NCBI RefSeq assembly: GCF_016481275.1
Contig: NZ_JAEMNW010000006.1
Location: forward strand, 124,001-188,000
Reading direction: 5' to 3'
Length of the DNA: 64,000 nt
Origin: Antrihabitans auranticaus
Lineage (GTDB): Bacteria; Actinomycetota; Actinomycetes; Mycobacteriales; Mycobacteriaceae
A model generated the notes under the pieces. It saw only the letters and a list, made by a program, of their open reading frames with translations. It had not been told where the DNA came from and did not search any database. The translations under genes were made by a program, and so were the position numbers. Positions 52,680 through 61,520 of this stretch are shown one piece after another. Within the stretch, counting starts at the first letter, position 1, and each line of letters opens with the position of its first letter.

Positions 52680-53300
52680 CTAGTCTTCTTCGGCGACTTC
52701 CGCGAGCGCGGCATGCGCGGCGGCAAGGACGACCTTGCCTGCCGCGTGCAGGGGTTCGGTGCTGCGCATGGCCCGGCACAGGACGAATGCGCCTTCCAGG
52801 CTCGTGACGAAGCCGATCACCAATTCGCGCAGCTTCGCCTGCGGCAACCCCGTGTATTCGAATCGCTTCACACCGAGGTCGATCCAATCGGTGAAGACGT
52901 CGGCGGTCGCGAGTCGCAGGGTTTCATCTGTACTTGCGACTTCGAGCGCGACTGTGGCGACGGGGCAGCCGTCGACATAGTCGGTCACAGCGAGCGATTC
53001 GGCAGCGCCGGCGAAAGCCCATTCGATCGCGGTCGGCAGGTCTGGCGCGGAGTCGAAGACTTGCGCAACGAGGTCGCCGTACATGAGCCCCCACGACCGA
53101 ATGACCTCTTCGGTGAGCTGGCCTTTTCCGCCGGGGAAGAAGTGGTAGATGGACCCGAAGGGTGCGCGGGCCGCCTGGGCGATCTGCTTGAGTCCGGTGC
53201 CGGCCATGCCTTGCCGCCGATATAGCTCGCAGGTCGACGCGACGATACGAGTTCGGGTATCGGGTTGCTCGGCCACCTGCACCATTGTAGTCTCGAACAT
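52680..53300 (-). CDS. TetR family regulator, LmrA/YxaF type
   Basis: 206 residues. HTH: TRTRIVASTCELYRRQGMAG, then LKQIAQAARAPFGSIYHFFPGGK, the GSIYHFFPGGKxQL signature of the LmrA/YxaF subgroup. The C-terminal ligand-binding half has DGCPVATVALEVAS. ATG 53300 is preferred (ATG 53285 possible). A TAGA-N4-TCTA site lies immediately upstream and fits the operator class of this subgroup. Divergent from a DUF4345 gene. Confidence 0.9.
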   Translation of the reverse strand: MFETTMVQVAEQPDTRTRIVASTCELYRRQGMAGTGLKQIAQAARAPFGSIYHFFPGGKGQLTEEVIRSWGLMYGDLVAQVFDSAPDLPTAIEWAFAGAAESLAVTDYVDGCPVATVALEVASTDETLRLATADVFTDWIDLGVKRFEYTGLPQAKLRELVIGFVTSLEGAFVLCRAMRSTEPLHAAGKVVLAAAHAALAEVAEED

Positions 53301-53302
53301 AG

Positions 53303-53314
53303 TAGAACGATCTA
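53303..53314. promoter_or_regulatory. LmrA/YxaF-type operator
   Basis: TAGAACGATCTA, inverted arms TAGA and TCTA around ACGA, between the divergent TetR (53300) and DUF4345 (53346) starts. It agrees with the TAGA-N4-TCTA core recognised by B. subtilis LmrA/QdoR regulators. Confidence 0.6.
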
Positions 53315-53345
53315 TCAAGTGGCATTCGTTCGACAGGGGAATGGC

Positions 53346-53753
53346 ATGGTCAAATATCTGAGATTTCTCGCTCTCCTGACCGGAGTGATCTGCGTCGGAA
53401 TCGGCGTCTATCACGCCCTGTTCGGGGTGGACTCGGTCATCGGCGCCGGCCCGGCGGATGCAACCGTCGACTCCCAGGAACGCTTCTACGGCGCGCTCTT
53501 CGCAGGCTACGGCGCCGCGTGGATCCTGGCCGCCCGCCAGGAACCCATCTCTGCCAACGTAATTCGGCTACTGGCGGGAACTATGTTCCTCGGCGGTACC
53601 GCCCGCGTCATCTCGTGGGTCGACCGCGGCGCGCCCAACTGGTTCTACGCGGTGATGATGGTTGTCGAGTTCGCCGTGCCCGCGGTCTTCTTCGCGCTGG
53701 TGCAGGGCTCCGCGAAGTCGGTTGCGCTGGAGGATGTTCCGAGTCGACGCTAA
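53346..53753 (+). CDS. DUF4345 membrane protein
   Basis: 135 residues, four helices. It begins MVKYLRFLALLTGVICVGIG and contains the family-typical RFYGALFAGYGAAWILAARQ and GTARVISWVDRGAPNWFYAV. Function unknown. It is the likely target of the divergent LmrA-like repressor. Its stop overlaps the convergent UPF0104 gene by 4 bp. Confidence 0.85.
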   Translation: MVKYLRFLALLTGVICVGIGVYHALFGVDSVIGAGPADATVDSQERFYGALFAGYGAAWILAARQEPISANVIRLLAGTMFLGGTARVISWVDRGAPNWFYAVMMVVEFAVPAVFFALVQGSAKSVALEDVPSRR

Positions 53754-54829
53754 CGTTGTTCGCGACGTTCGAATTCGACGTCGTCGGCTAGGTCCTCGTG
53801 CTGGTTCTTCCGGAACAGGAAGAGGAAGACGATCCAGCCGACGATTGCGACCAGAATGAAACTGACGCCGCGGTAGACGAAGGCAGCGGCAACAGCCTGC
53901 GCCGCAGGCAGGCCGGCCGTCGACGTCAGCGTGGCAATGAGCGTCGCATCGACGAAGACAAGGCCGCCCGGCGCAAGCGGAATCGTGCCGACGGCCTTTC
54001 CGATCGCGAACGTGATAAGTAGACCGGACAGCCGTGGGTCGGAACCTATTGCGTAACAGGCGAACGCGAGGCAAGCGACGTCACCCGCACGGTGCATCGC
54101 CGCCCACAGAAACGTCAGCGATGCATCCGAAAAGCCAAGCTTCACCGACTCGAGTTGCGCGATGACCTCGCGGACCCGAACCATGCCGTCGTCGCGCGGA
54201 TGCTTCCGAATTCGGTTGACCTTGGCCAGAATCCAGCCGACACCGGATTCGAGCGAATCGGGGTGGGTCGATGCGTAGCGGACCGCGTACAGGAGGGCGA
54301 CGACGCCGCCGACCGACAAGATCAAGGTGAACGGGCTGACCGAACCGCCGACCAGGACAGCGCCGCCGACACCGAGCAGGGCGAGCCCGGCGGCAGCGAT
54401 CACGCCGGAAAAGGCGAGTTGCCACGATGCGACGATCGGGCTGGCCCCCCAGCGGCGCGACTCCCGATACGTGAACGCCGTCGAAAAGACCTGCCCCGCG
54501 GGCAGGGTGACAGACATTGCCGTACTCGCGTAGATGACGGCCATGGACTTGGGCAGGGACACTTTGACCCCGCCCGCCTGCAGCAGCTGCTTCTGCATTG
54601 CACCGAACCCGCCGAGCGAGACGGCCTGTGCAAGCACGCAGGCTGCGAGCCACCCCCAATGAATTTCCGAAAGCGTTTGCCACGACTCGTGCAGGCGTGG
54701 CCAGAGGTAAATGCCTTCACCGACGAGCAGGGCGAGCAGAGCAATTGCGGCAACCCACTTCAGCCACCAGAACTTGCCCCGCCGACGGCTGGGCGGCGCG
54801 TCGGGCGGATCGTGTCCGGGCTGTGCCAC
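53750..54829 (-). CDS. Lysylphosphatidylglycerol synthase TM region / UPF0104 family protein
   Basis: 359 residues with about eight helices. Family features are MSVTLPAGQVFSTAFTYRES (about 106), SWQLAFSGVIAAAG and TIPLAPGGLVFVDATLIATL (about 285). It is the flippase-like membrane half of MprF without the aminoacyl-transferase domain; actinobacterial versions are thought to move lipid-linked molecules. The substrate is unknown. Confidence 0.85.
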   Translation of the reverse strand: MAQPGHDPPDAPPSRRRGKFWWLKWVAAIALLALLVGEGIYLWPRLHESWQTLSEIHWGWLAACVLAQAVSLGGFGAMQKQLLQAGGVKVSLPKSMAVIYASTAMSVTLPAGQVFSTAFTYRESRRWGASPIVASWQLAFSGVIAAAGLALLGVGGAVLVGGSVSPFTLILSVGGVVALLYAVRYASTHPDSLESGVGWILAKVNRIRKHPRDDGMVRVREVIAQLESVKLGFSDASLTFLWAAMHRAGDVACLAFACYAIGSDPRLSGLLITFAIGKAVGTIPLAPGGLVFVDATLIATLTSTAGLPAAQAVAAAFVYRGVSFILVAIVGWIVFLFLFRKNQHEDLADDVEFERREQR

Positions 54830-54858
54830 ATCGCCAGAGTAACGAACGGCCCGTCAGT

Positions 54859-56382
54859 TCAGTCGGACCCGCCCGTGGGCAGAACGGGTGAGGCGAGTTG
54901 CGTGCGGCGCCGCCTGCCGCGCAATTGGACCTCCTCGCCCAACTCCCAGTGCTGCTGCTCGTCCTCGTCCGCGAAGTACAGCGCACTGCTCGACGCGAGT
55001 ACGCGGCTCGGCTGCAACTTGGCCAGCTCGGTCAGCCGGGATGCTTCGTTGACGGGGTCGCCGATCACCGTGTATTCGAAACGGTTCGCGGCGCCGATGT
55101 TTCCGGCGACCGCGAGACCGGCCGACACACCGATGCCGATGTCGAGCCCGGCAACCTTCGCAAGCTCGATGCGCATGTCGCGTGCAGCGGCAAGAGCTGC
55201 GGTCGGAGCGTCCGGCCGATCGAGCGGTGCGCCGAAAATCGCGAGCGCGGCGTCACCCATGAACTTGTTGACGAAGCCGTTGTGGTCGTCGACCACCTGG
55301 ACGACCACGCGGAAGAACTCGTTCAGCAAGCTGACGACCTCGGTCGGCGGCCGTTCGGCAGCTGTCGCGGTGGACCCGACCATGTCCACGAACAGCACTG
55401 CGACGAAGCGGGTTTCACCACCGAGTTCGGTACCGAACTGCAGGGCCCGCCGCGCGACGTCCTCGCCGACGTGCTGACCGAACAGTTCTTGCAGGACTCG
55501 CCGTTCGGAGGATTCCTCCATCATGCGGTTGAAGCCGACCTGCAGACGGCCGATCTCGGAGCCGTCGAACACCTCGACCTGGACGTCGGGTTCGCCGTTC
55601 TGCACCTGCTCGATAGCTTGTGTCAGCTGGCGGATCGGGTCCGAGATGCTACCGCTGGTCAACATGGACAACGCGAACGCCTGGACGATGAGCAGGATCG
55701 TCAGCAGCAGAATCGCGATCGCGAGAGAGTTGGCGGGGAAAGCGATTTCCGTCGAGATCTGCGTCGCGCACAAAAGCACGATGCCGATCGCGGGCGCAAG
55801 CGTGCCGAGCCCCCAGGTCATCGCCATCCGGGTACCGACGCCCGGCGTCAGCGTCCGGTCGAAACCGCCCTCGCTCAATGCCTTTGCCGCGACCGGACGC
55901 AGAATCCGTTCGCCGAGCATGTAGGTGAATCCGAAGACGATCACCGACGCCATGGCGACGGTGAGGATGACCGCGACCGCCAACTCGGGGGTCGTCGAAA
56001 TGGTCAGAGTCGCGAACGCCGCGCCGCCGAACAACCACAGGATCAGATGCACGATCGCCTGGCGCAACGGTGCATGCAGTGCAGCCATCTGCTCGCGTCG
56101 GCTCGGTGGACCACCGCGCAACTGCCATCGCACCACCGGCCGCAACATGATTGCCGACGACGCGAAGCTGAAGAACGCACCGACACCGATTACGAAGGCG
56201 AAGACAGTCAGTGTCTGACGGCGGTCCGAGATCACCGCGGACGACTGCGGAACCGGCAGTCCATGCCGGACGAACGCGTAGACAAGGAGCGCGCCGAAGC
56301 CGTTTGCCAAGCTCATCGAGGCGACATAGAGCGGCCACCGAGTATGCATCGTCTGTTTGACCGCTTCGAGTGGCACCGACAC
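54859..56382 (-). CDS. Membrane adenylate/guanylate cyclase with HAMP domain
   Basis: 507 residues. Six helices (about 15-235), a HAMP linker (SGSISDPIRQLTQAIEQVQN, about 245-295) and a class III cyclase domain (about 330-480). Metal Asp is in AVLFVDMVGSTATAA and HNGFVNKFMGDAALAIFG, the transition-state region is VIGDPVNEASRL. It resembles the M. tuberculosis Rv1318c-Rv1320c family. GTG 56382 used; ATG 56349 is an alternative. Confidence 0.92.
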   Translation of the reverse strand: MSVPLEAVKQTMHTRWPLYVASMSLANGFGALLVYAFVRHGLPVPQSSAVISDRRQTLTVFAFVIGVGAFFSFASSAIMLRPVVRWQLRGGPPSRREQMAALHAPLRQAIVHLILWLFGGAAFATLTISTTPELAVAVILTVAMASVIVFGFTYMLGERILRPVAAKALSEGGFDRTLTPGVGTRMAMTWGLGTLAPAIGIVLLCATQISTEIAFPANSLAIAILLLTILLIVQAFALSMLTSGSISDPIRQLTQAIEQVQNGEPDVQVEVFDGSEIGRLQVGFNRMMEESSERRVLQELFGQHVGEDVARRALQFGTELGGETRFVAVLFVDMVGSTATAAERPPTEVVSLLNEFFRVVVQVVDDHNGFVNKFMGDAALAIFGAPLDRPDAPTAALAAARDMRIELAKVAGLDIGIGVSAGLAVAGNIGAANRFEYTVIGDPVNEASRLTELAKLQPSRVLASSSALYFADEDEQQHWELGEEVQLRGRRRRTQLASPVLPTGGSD

Positions 56383-56452
56383 CGGTCCAATTTAGCGTTC
56401 CTATGGTTCGCCCCGCCCGATGATCGCTGGTACTGCGACTAGGCTCGCCAAA

Positions 56453-57610
56453 ATGAGCCACAAGCCTGCGGAGTCGGTGCATCCGGTGGTACGCGTCGGC
56501 GCCGAATGGACGTGGCGCCTACTGGTGCTGTTCGCTGGGCTCCTTGCGCTCGGTTATCTGGTGGAGCGCTTCTCGACGGTCATGATTCCAATGGCCATCG
56601 CACTGCTCGGCGCGGCGATGCTGTCGCCGATGGTCGATTGGATGCAGCGACAGGGCGTACCGCGTTCGGCGGCGGTGGTCGTCGCGATCGTCGGCAGCAT
56701 CGGGGTTCTCGCGGGAATCCTGACGTTCGTCATCGAGCAGTTCATCGAGGGCCTGCCTGAATTGACGTCGAAGTTCACGTCGAGCATCAACGAAGTCCGG
56801 GACTGGTTGACGACGGGTCCGCTGCACTTCAGCGACGACCAGATCACCAAGGGCTCGGACTCGATCGTCAAGGCCATCGAAGACAATCAGGACACCCTGA
56901 CCAGCGGTGCGCTTGCCACCGCGACGGCGATCGGTGAGCTGCTCACCGGCGGGTTACTCGCGCTGTTCATCCTGATCTTCTTCCTCTACAGCGGCGCCCA
57001 GATCTGGGAATTCGTCACGCGGATCGTGCCGAAGCAAAACCGGCGCCGAGTGCGTATCGCGGGTGTACAGGCCTTCGGCTCGCTGGTCGGGTTCGTCAGG
57101 GCCACCGTTGCCGTGGCGGCGGTCGACGCGATCGGAATCGGCGCGGGCCTCGCGATTCTCGGTGTGCCGCTTGCGCTGCCGCTGGCTTCCCTCGTCTTCA
57201 TCGGTGCGTTCATCCCGATCATCGGTGCCTTTCTGACCGGATTCGTCGCCGTGTTCATCGCCTTGGTGACGAAGGGTCTGATCACGTCGTTGATCACCTT
57301 CGGCATCATCGTCGCGGTCATGCAGCTCGAAGGCCACGTCCTGCAACCGCTCCTGTTGGGCCGGGCGGTGCGCATCCATCCGCTCGCAGTCGTCTTGGCA
57401 ATCACGGCAGGCATCGTGCTGTTCGGGATCACAGGCGGTCTGCTGGCGGTACCGGTCGTCGCAATGGTGAACACGGCGGTCCGGTCGTTGCTTGCCGAGG
57501 ACCAGGACGACGTCGAGGTGGTCGAAGACACCGAAGGTCCGATGTTCACGGCCGAGCCGGACAGACCGGGTCCTGCCGACGACGTCGTCTCCCGCGATGC
57601 GGACAGGTGA
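56453..57610 (+). CDS. AI-2E family transporter (PerM/YdiK type)
   Basis: 385 residues, about eight helices. The family signature is in the second half: VPLALPLASLVFIGAFIPII, the EGHVLQPLLLGRAVRIHPLA motif (about 303) and a C-terminal hydrophilic tail. Despite the name most members transport unknown substrates or Na+/H+. TAGGCT 7 bases before ATG 56453 suggests a leaderless start. The end overlaps the histidine kinase start by 14 bp. Confidence 0.9.
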   Translation: MSHKPAESVHPVVRVGAEWTWRLLVLFAGLLALGYLVERFSTVMIPMAIALLGAAMLSPMVDWMQRQGVPRSAAVVVAIVGSIGVLAGILTFVIEQFIEGLPELTSKFTSSINEVRDWLTTGPLHFSDDQITKGSDSIVKAIEDNQDTLTSGALATATAIGELLTGGLLALFILIFFLYSGAQIWEFVTRIVPKQNRRRVRIAGVQAFGSLVGFVRATVAVAAVDAIGIGAGLAILGVPLALPLASLVFIGAFIPIIGAFLTGFVAVFIALVTKGLITSLITFGIIVAVMQLEGHVLQPLLLGRAVRIHPLAVVLAITAGIVLFGITGGLLAVPVVAMVNTAVRSLLAEDQDDVEVVEDTEGPMFTAEPDRPGPADDVVSRDADR

Positions 57611-58772
57611 GCGCTGGCGTCACGTAACCGGCGTCGGTGCTGATCCGCTGACGCCGCTCTGGCGTGCCTCGCAGGCGTTCAGGCTGGTCACGTTGGCCTA
57701 CGCTCTCAGCTTTCAATGGGCGAGCGCACACAACTACCTGCACGAGAGGCTCAGCTGGTTTCTCTTCGGGATCATGACGGTGTGGTCGGGTCTGTCGGCT
57801 CTGGCGCTGGCGCGAGGTTCGGTTCCGCGGTGGATCGTGGTGGTGATCGACCACGCCGTGGTCATCGGGTTGATGCTGTCGACGCTGCTCGTCGCCGATC
57901 AAGCCTGGTACACGAGCAACCAGACCCTGCCGACCACGCTGTGGAGCGCGAATGCCGTGCTGTCGGCTGCGATTCTGTGCGGTCCATGGGTCGGCGTGCT
58001 GTCCGGACTCGCGATCGCGCTCGTCAGCCTCGGCGTTCAGGAGCGAATCAACTCCGACATCTGGCGCGATGCGACGATCCCGCTGCTCGTTTCCGCGGGA
58101 CTCGCGATCGGCCTCGCGTCGACAACCGCGAAACGCGCGCATGCGCAGCTCGAGCGAGCCGTCCGACTGGCAGCGGCGACCGAGGAACGGGAACGGTTGG
58201 CGCGCGAGGTGCACGACGGGGTTCTGCAGGTCCTCGCCTACGTCGCGCGCCGTGGCAACGAAATCGGCGGTCCCGCCGCGGACCTCGCCCAGAAGGCAGC
58301 AGAACAGGAGCACGCGCTGCGAATCCTGATCTCCGAGCAGGGCGACGGCGCGGAATCCGACGCCGGTGGCGGAGCGATCGATCTTCGGTCACTGGTCCGA
58401 ACCCAGGCTCGGCCGCTTGTGTCGGTGTCCACACCGGGTGATCCGGTGTCGGTCGGCAGGCATATCGGTACCGAGATCGCAGCTGCGGTCGCGAATGCCC
58501 TGTCGAACGTGGAGTTGCACACCGGCGTGGGCGCGCGAGCGTTTGTTCTGGTCGAGGACCTGGGTGCGGAAGTCATCGTGAGCGTTCGCGACGACGGTCC
58601 GGGCATTCCGGACGGCAGGCTTGCCGCCGCCGAGGCGGAGGGACGGCTGGGGGTCGCGAAGTCCATCCGTGGCCGTATCGAGGCCTTGGGGGGAACCGCG
58701 ACGCTTCTCACCGAGCCCGGTGGCGGGACAGAATGGGAGTTCAGGGTGCCCAGGGGAGCCGAGGGGAAATGA
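57597..58772 (+). CDS. macS: Sensor histidine kinase, MacS-like (DUF5931)
   Basis: 391 residues. Five to six helices (about 25-170) of the DUF5931 type (PLTPLWRASQAFRLVTLAYA), then HisKA_3 with phospho-His in EERERLAREVHDGVLQVLAY (about 210), and a compact HATPase domain (VSVRDDGPGIPDGRL, GTEWEFRVPRG). It fits the MacS kinase described in Corynebacterium. It is coupled to the downstream response regulator by an ATGA overlap. The signal is unknown, presumably a membrane or wall stress. Confidence 0.88.
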   Translation: MRTGERWRHVTGVGADPLTPLWRASQAFRLVTLAYALSFQWASAHNYLHERLSWFLFGIMTVWSGLSALALARGSVPRWIVVVIDHAVVIGLMLSTLLVADQAWYTSNQTLPTTLWSANAVLSAAILCGPWVGVLSGLAIALVSLGVQERINSDIWRDATIPLLVSAGLAIGLASTTAKRAHAQLERAVRLAAATEERERLAREVHDGVLQVLAYVARRGNEIGGPAADLAQKAAEQEHALRILISEQGDGAESDAGGGAIDLRSLVRTQARPLVSVSTPGDPVSVGRHIGTEIAAAVANALSNVELHTGVGARAFVLVEDLGAEVIVSVRDDGPGIPDGRLAAAEAEGRLGVAKSIRGRIEALGGTATLLTEPGGGTEWEFRVPRGAEGK

Positions 58773-59428
58773 CGGACACGACTCGGATATCGGTGATGGT
58801 CGTCGACGACCATCCGATGTGGCGCGACGGTGTATCGCGGGACTTGGCGGCCGCCGGGTTCGAGGTGTCGGCGACCGCGGACGGTGTCAAGTCGGCCGCG
58901 CGCCGGGCGGCGGCGGTCCAGCCGGACGTGGTCCTGATGGATATGCAGCTTGTCGACGGCAATGGCGCAGAGGCCACGGCACGTGTGCTGGACGTTTCTG
59001 CGAACAGTCGCGTCCTTGTGCTCTCGGCGTCCGCCGAGCGAGAGGACGTGCTCGAAGCGATCAAGGCTGGTGCGTCGGGTTACCTGGTGAAGAGCGCGTC
59101 TGCGGCAGAGCTGATCGAGGCGGTCCGGGCTACAGCCGCTGGGCAGCCGGTCTTCACGCCGGGTCTGGCCGGACTCGTCCTCGGCGAGTACCGGCGAATG
59201 GCAACGGCACCGGTCGACGATCAAGCACCGGCAGTGCCCGCCCTGACCGAACGTGAGACCGAAGTGCTCCGAATGGTCGCAAAAGGGTTGTCGGCCAAGC
59301 AGATTGCGACTCGATTGGCCCTGAGTCACCGAACCGTCGAAAATCACGTTCAAGCAACCCTGCGCAAACTGCAACTCGCCAACCGTGTCGAACTGACGCG
59401 GTACGCGATCGAGCAGGGTCTCGAATAA
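58769..59428 (+). CDS. macR: NarL/LuxR-type response regulator, MacR-like
   Basis: 219 residues. Receiver domain (SVMVVDDHPMWRDGV; phospho-Asp in DVVLMDMQLVDG; Lys in YLVKSAS) and a C-terminal LuxR HTH (LTERETEVLRMVAKGLSAKQ followed by ALSHRTVENHVQATLRKL). Partner of the MacS-like kinase. The downstream DUF1707/LiaF-like gene is a common neighbour and likely target. Confidence 0.92.
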   Translation: MTDTTRISVMVVDDHPMWRDGVSRDLAAAGFEVSATADGVKSAARRAAAVQPDVVLMDMQLVDGNGAEATARVLDVSANSRVLVLSASAEREDVLEAIKAGASGYLVKSASAAELIEAVRATAAGQPVFTPGLAGLVLGEYRRMATAPVDDQAPAVPALTERETEVLRMVAKGLSAKQIATRLALSHRTVENHVQATLRKLQLANRVELTRYAIEQGLE

Positions 59429-59447
59429 CGCACCTATCATGGGTGCT

Positions 59448-60062
59448 GTGGATGCAAGGGACCTGCGCGTCTCGGACGCCGAACGGGAACATGTGGGCCA
59501 ACTGCTGCAACGAGCGGTCGGCCAGGGGATGCTGTCACTCGGTGAGTTCACCGAGCGAATGGACACAGCGCTGTCGGCAAAGACGCGTGGCGAACTGAAC
59601 GTCGTCCTCGCGGACCTGCCTGGAATGCGGATCCGTGGGGATCACACCGGTGTGCCGAGTCCGGTACGAGGTCCCGTGCACGTCGAACCAGGTTCCGGCG
59701 CAGTCGATGTCATCGGTGGCCAGATGTCGAGCGTCGTCCGCAAGGGGCCGTGGCACGTCGCCGAGCGAATTCGGGTCTCGACGCGAATGTCCAGCGTCGC
59801 ATTGGATTTCACCGAAGCGGTGATCTCATCGAATGTTGTCGAGATCGAGCTCGACGACTTCTGCAGCAGCGTCACCCTGATCGTCCCCGTCGGGTCGACG
59901 GTGGATCTCAACGGTGTCCAACTGGTCGGTGCGAGCATCAAGAACAAGGTCCGTACTGCGCCGCCGGGAAGCCTGCACATCGTCGTTCGCGGCCGGCTCC
60001 GCTTCGGGTCAGTCACGGCGAAACACCCGTCGGGGTGGAAGCGGTTGCTGAGTCAGGGGTAA
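59448..60062 (+). CDS. DUF1707 and LiaF-like (DUF2154) domain protein
   Basis: 204 residues. The DUF1707 domain (RVSDAEREHVGQLLQRAVGQ, about 5-60) is followed by a beta-helical DUF2154/LiaF C-terminal domain (SSVALDFTEAVISSNVVEIE, SVTLIVPVGSTVDLNGV). No membrane helix, unlike the two DUF1707 proteins at the left end. GTG 59448 is chosen since TATCAT lies 7 bases upstream; ATG 59439 is in frame nine bases earlier. It follows the MacSR-like genes and is probably regulated by them; LiaF-type domains act in envelope stress signalling. Confidence 0.85.
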   Translation: MDARDLRVSDAEREHVGQLLQRAVGQGMLSLGEFTERMDTALSAKTRGELNVVLADLPGMRIRGDHTGVPSPVRGPVHVEPGSGAVDVIGGQMSSVVRKGPWHVAERIRVSTRMSSVALDFTEAVISSNVVEIELDDFCSSVTLIVPVGSTVDLNGVQLVGASIKNKVRTAPPGSLHIVVRGRLRFGSVTAKHPSGWKRLLSQG

Positions 60063-60080
60063 GTAGGTAGGCTAGAACGC

Positions 60081-61430
60081 ATGTTCGAGTCGGGGGAATC
60101 GACGCAGGCCAGCGCGGCAATCACAGCTGCCCGAGACGCGTTCGCGAGGTTGGGTCGGGAACTGGGAAATGCCACGCGGATCGACTTGATCCGCGCGTTG
60201 GTAGAGCTGAAATCGAGCTGTGCGGCAGCTCAGGCGGTTTTGACGGCCGATTTGAGCACCGACCGACGTGCCGAACATGCGGCCGCTGGAGTCCCCACCG
60301 CTCAACGCGGCCGCGGCGTCGCCGCCGAAATCGGTCTGGCGCGGCGCGAATCGCCGAAACGCGGAAGCCAGTTCCTCGGGCTGGCAAACGTCCTGGTCCA
60401 CGAAATGCCTCACACGCTCGCGTTGCTGCGATCCGGGCATTTGAATGAATGGCGCGCCATGCTCCTTGTCCGCGAAACTGCCTGCCTGAGTAAGGCAGAT
60501 CGGGCCCGCGTCGACCGGGATCTGTGTGGGCGCCCTGAGCGACTCGAGGGCATGGGCGACGCGAAAATCATCGCCGCGGCACGAGCAGCCGCAGCCGAAC
60601 TCGACGTTGCAGCCGTCGTGCGGCGCAACGCAAGAGCAGTCGCTGACCGGCACGTCAGCGTGCGGCCGGCGCCGGACACCATGAGTTACGTGTCCGCGCT
60701 ACTGCCGGTCAAAGAGGGAGTCTCGGTCTACGCCGCCCTGCGCCGAGACGCGGACACCGTCATCGCCGCCGGGGACGAGCGGTCCCGCGCGCAGATCATG
60801 GCCGATCTTCTCGTCGAGCGCGTGACCGGACAGGCCAGTGCCACTTCAGCCCCGACAGCGGTCAACGTGGTGATCTCCGATCACGCATTGTTCGGCGATG
60901 GCGACGAACCCGCCCACGTCGTCGGATACGGACCCATTCCTGCCGCGATCGCGCGGGACTGGATCAAGAACGCAGCAGCCGAAGAGGATTCACCGGAAAC
61001 GGTGCAACTGCGCCGGGTTTACGCCCACCCGGGAAGTGGTGCGCTGACCGCGATGGAATCGAAATCCCGGTGCTTCCCGAAACCGTTGGCCCGCTTGATC
61101 GACATTCGCGACCGGGTCTGTCGAACACCATGGTGCGGTGCTCCGATCCGCCACCGCGACCACATAGAACCGCACGAGGCCGGCGGAGCCACCGCGGTCG
61201 ACAACGGGGCAGGGCTATGTGAAGCGTGCAATCACGCCAAACAGGCTCCCGGATGGTCGAGCCGCCCCGAACATCGGACACCTGCCGCCCGGCACCGGTA
61301 TTCGTTCACCACCCCGACCGGGCACAACTTCACGTCGACAGCACCACCGTTACCGAAGCCCTATCCGTTGGGAATCGAGATCTATACACCAACGGAGCAA
61401 ATACTCGTCGATTTCCTGGCGTGTAACTAG
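60081..61430 (+). CDS. DUF222 / HNH endonuclease domain protein (13E12 repeat family)
   Basis: 449 residues. DUF222 region (about 30-330; HLNEWRAMLLVRETACLSKA) followed by a C-terminal HNH nuclease-like zinc site: CRTPWCGAPIRHRDHIEPHE, then GLCEACNHAKQAPGW (about 355-395). The family is multicopy in mycolic-acid actinomycetes and spreads between loci, but no flanking repeats are visible here. TAGGCT 7 bases before the ATG suggests a leaderless transcript. Cellular role unknown. Confidence 0.9.
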   Translation: MFESGESTQASAAITAARDAFARLGRELGNATRIDLIRALVELKSSCAAAQAVLTADLSTDRRAEHAAAGVPTAQRGRGVAAEIGLARRESPKRGSQFLGLANVLVHEMPHTLALLRSGHLNEWRAMLLVRETACLSKADRARVDRDLCGRPERLEGMGDAKIIAAARAAAAELDVAAVVRRNARAVADRHVSVRPAPDTMSYVSALLPVKEGVSVYAALRRDADTVIAAGDERSRAQIMADLLVERVTGQASATSAPTAVNVVISDHALFGDGDEPAHVVGYGPIPAAIARDWIKNAAAEEDSPETVQLRRVYAHPGSGALTAMESKSRCFPKPLARLIDIRDRVCRTPWCGAPIRHRDHIEPHEAGGATAVDNGAGLCEACNHAKQAPGWSSRPEHRTPAARHRYSFTTPTGHNFTSTAPPLPKPYPLGIEIYTPTEQILVDFLACN

Positions 61431-61520
61431 TGATATTTGTCGACAACCGAGGGCAAGTCCCCACGGTCACTGAGTAGAGCTACTCATCCGAGCGACCGGT
61501 TCGCCCGGGATCGTAGGAGC

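Noticed and set aside
60081-61430. The DUF222-HNH gene as an active mobile intron or intein
   Set aside because: The HNH motif is present, but there is no host gene interruption, splice motif or flanking repeat.
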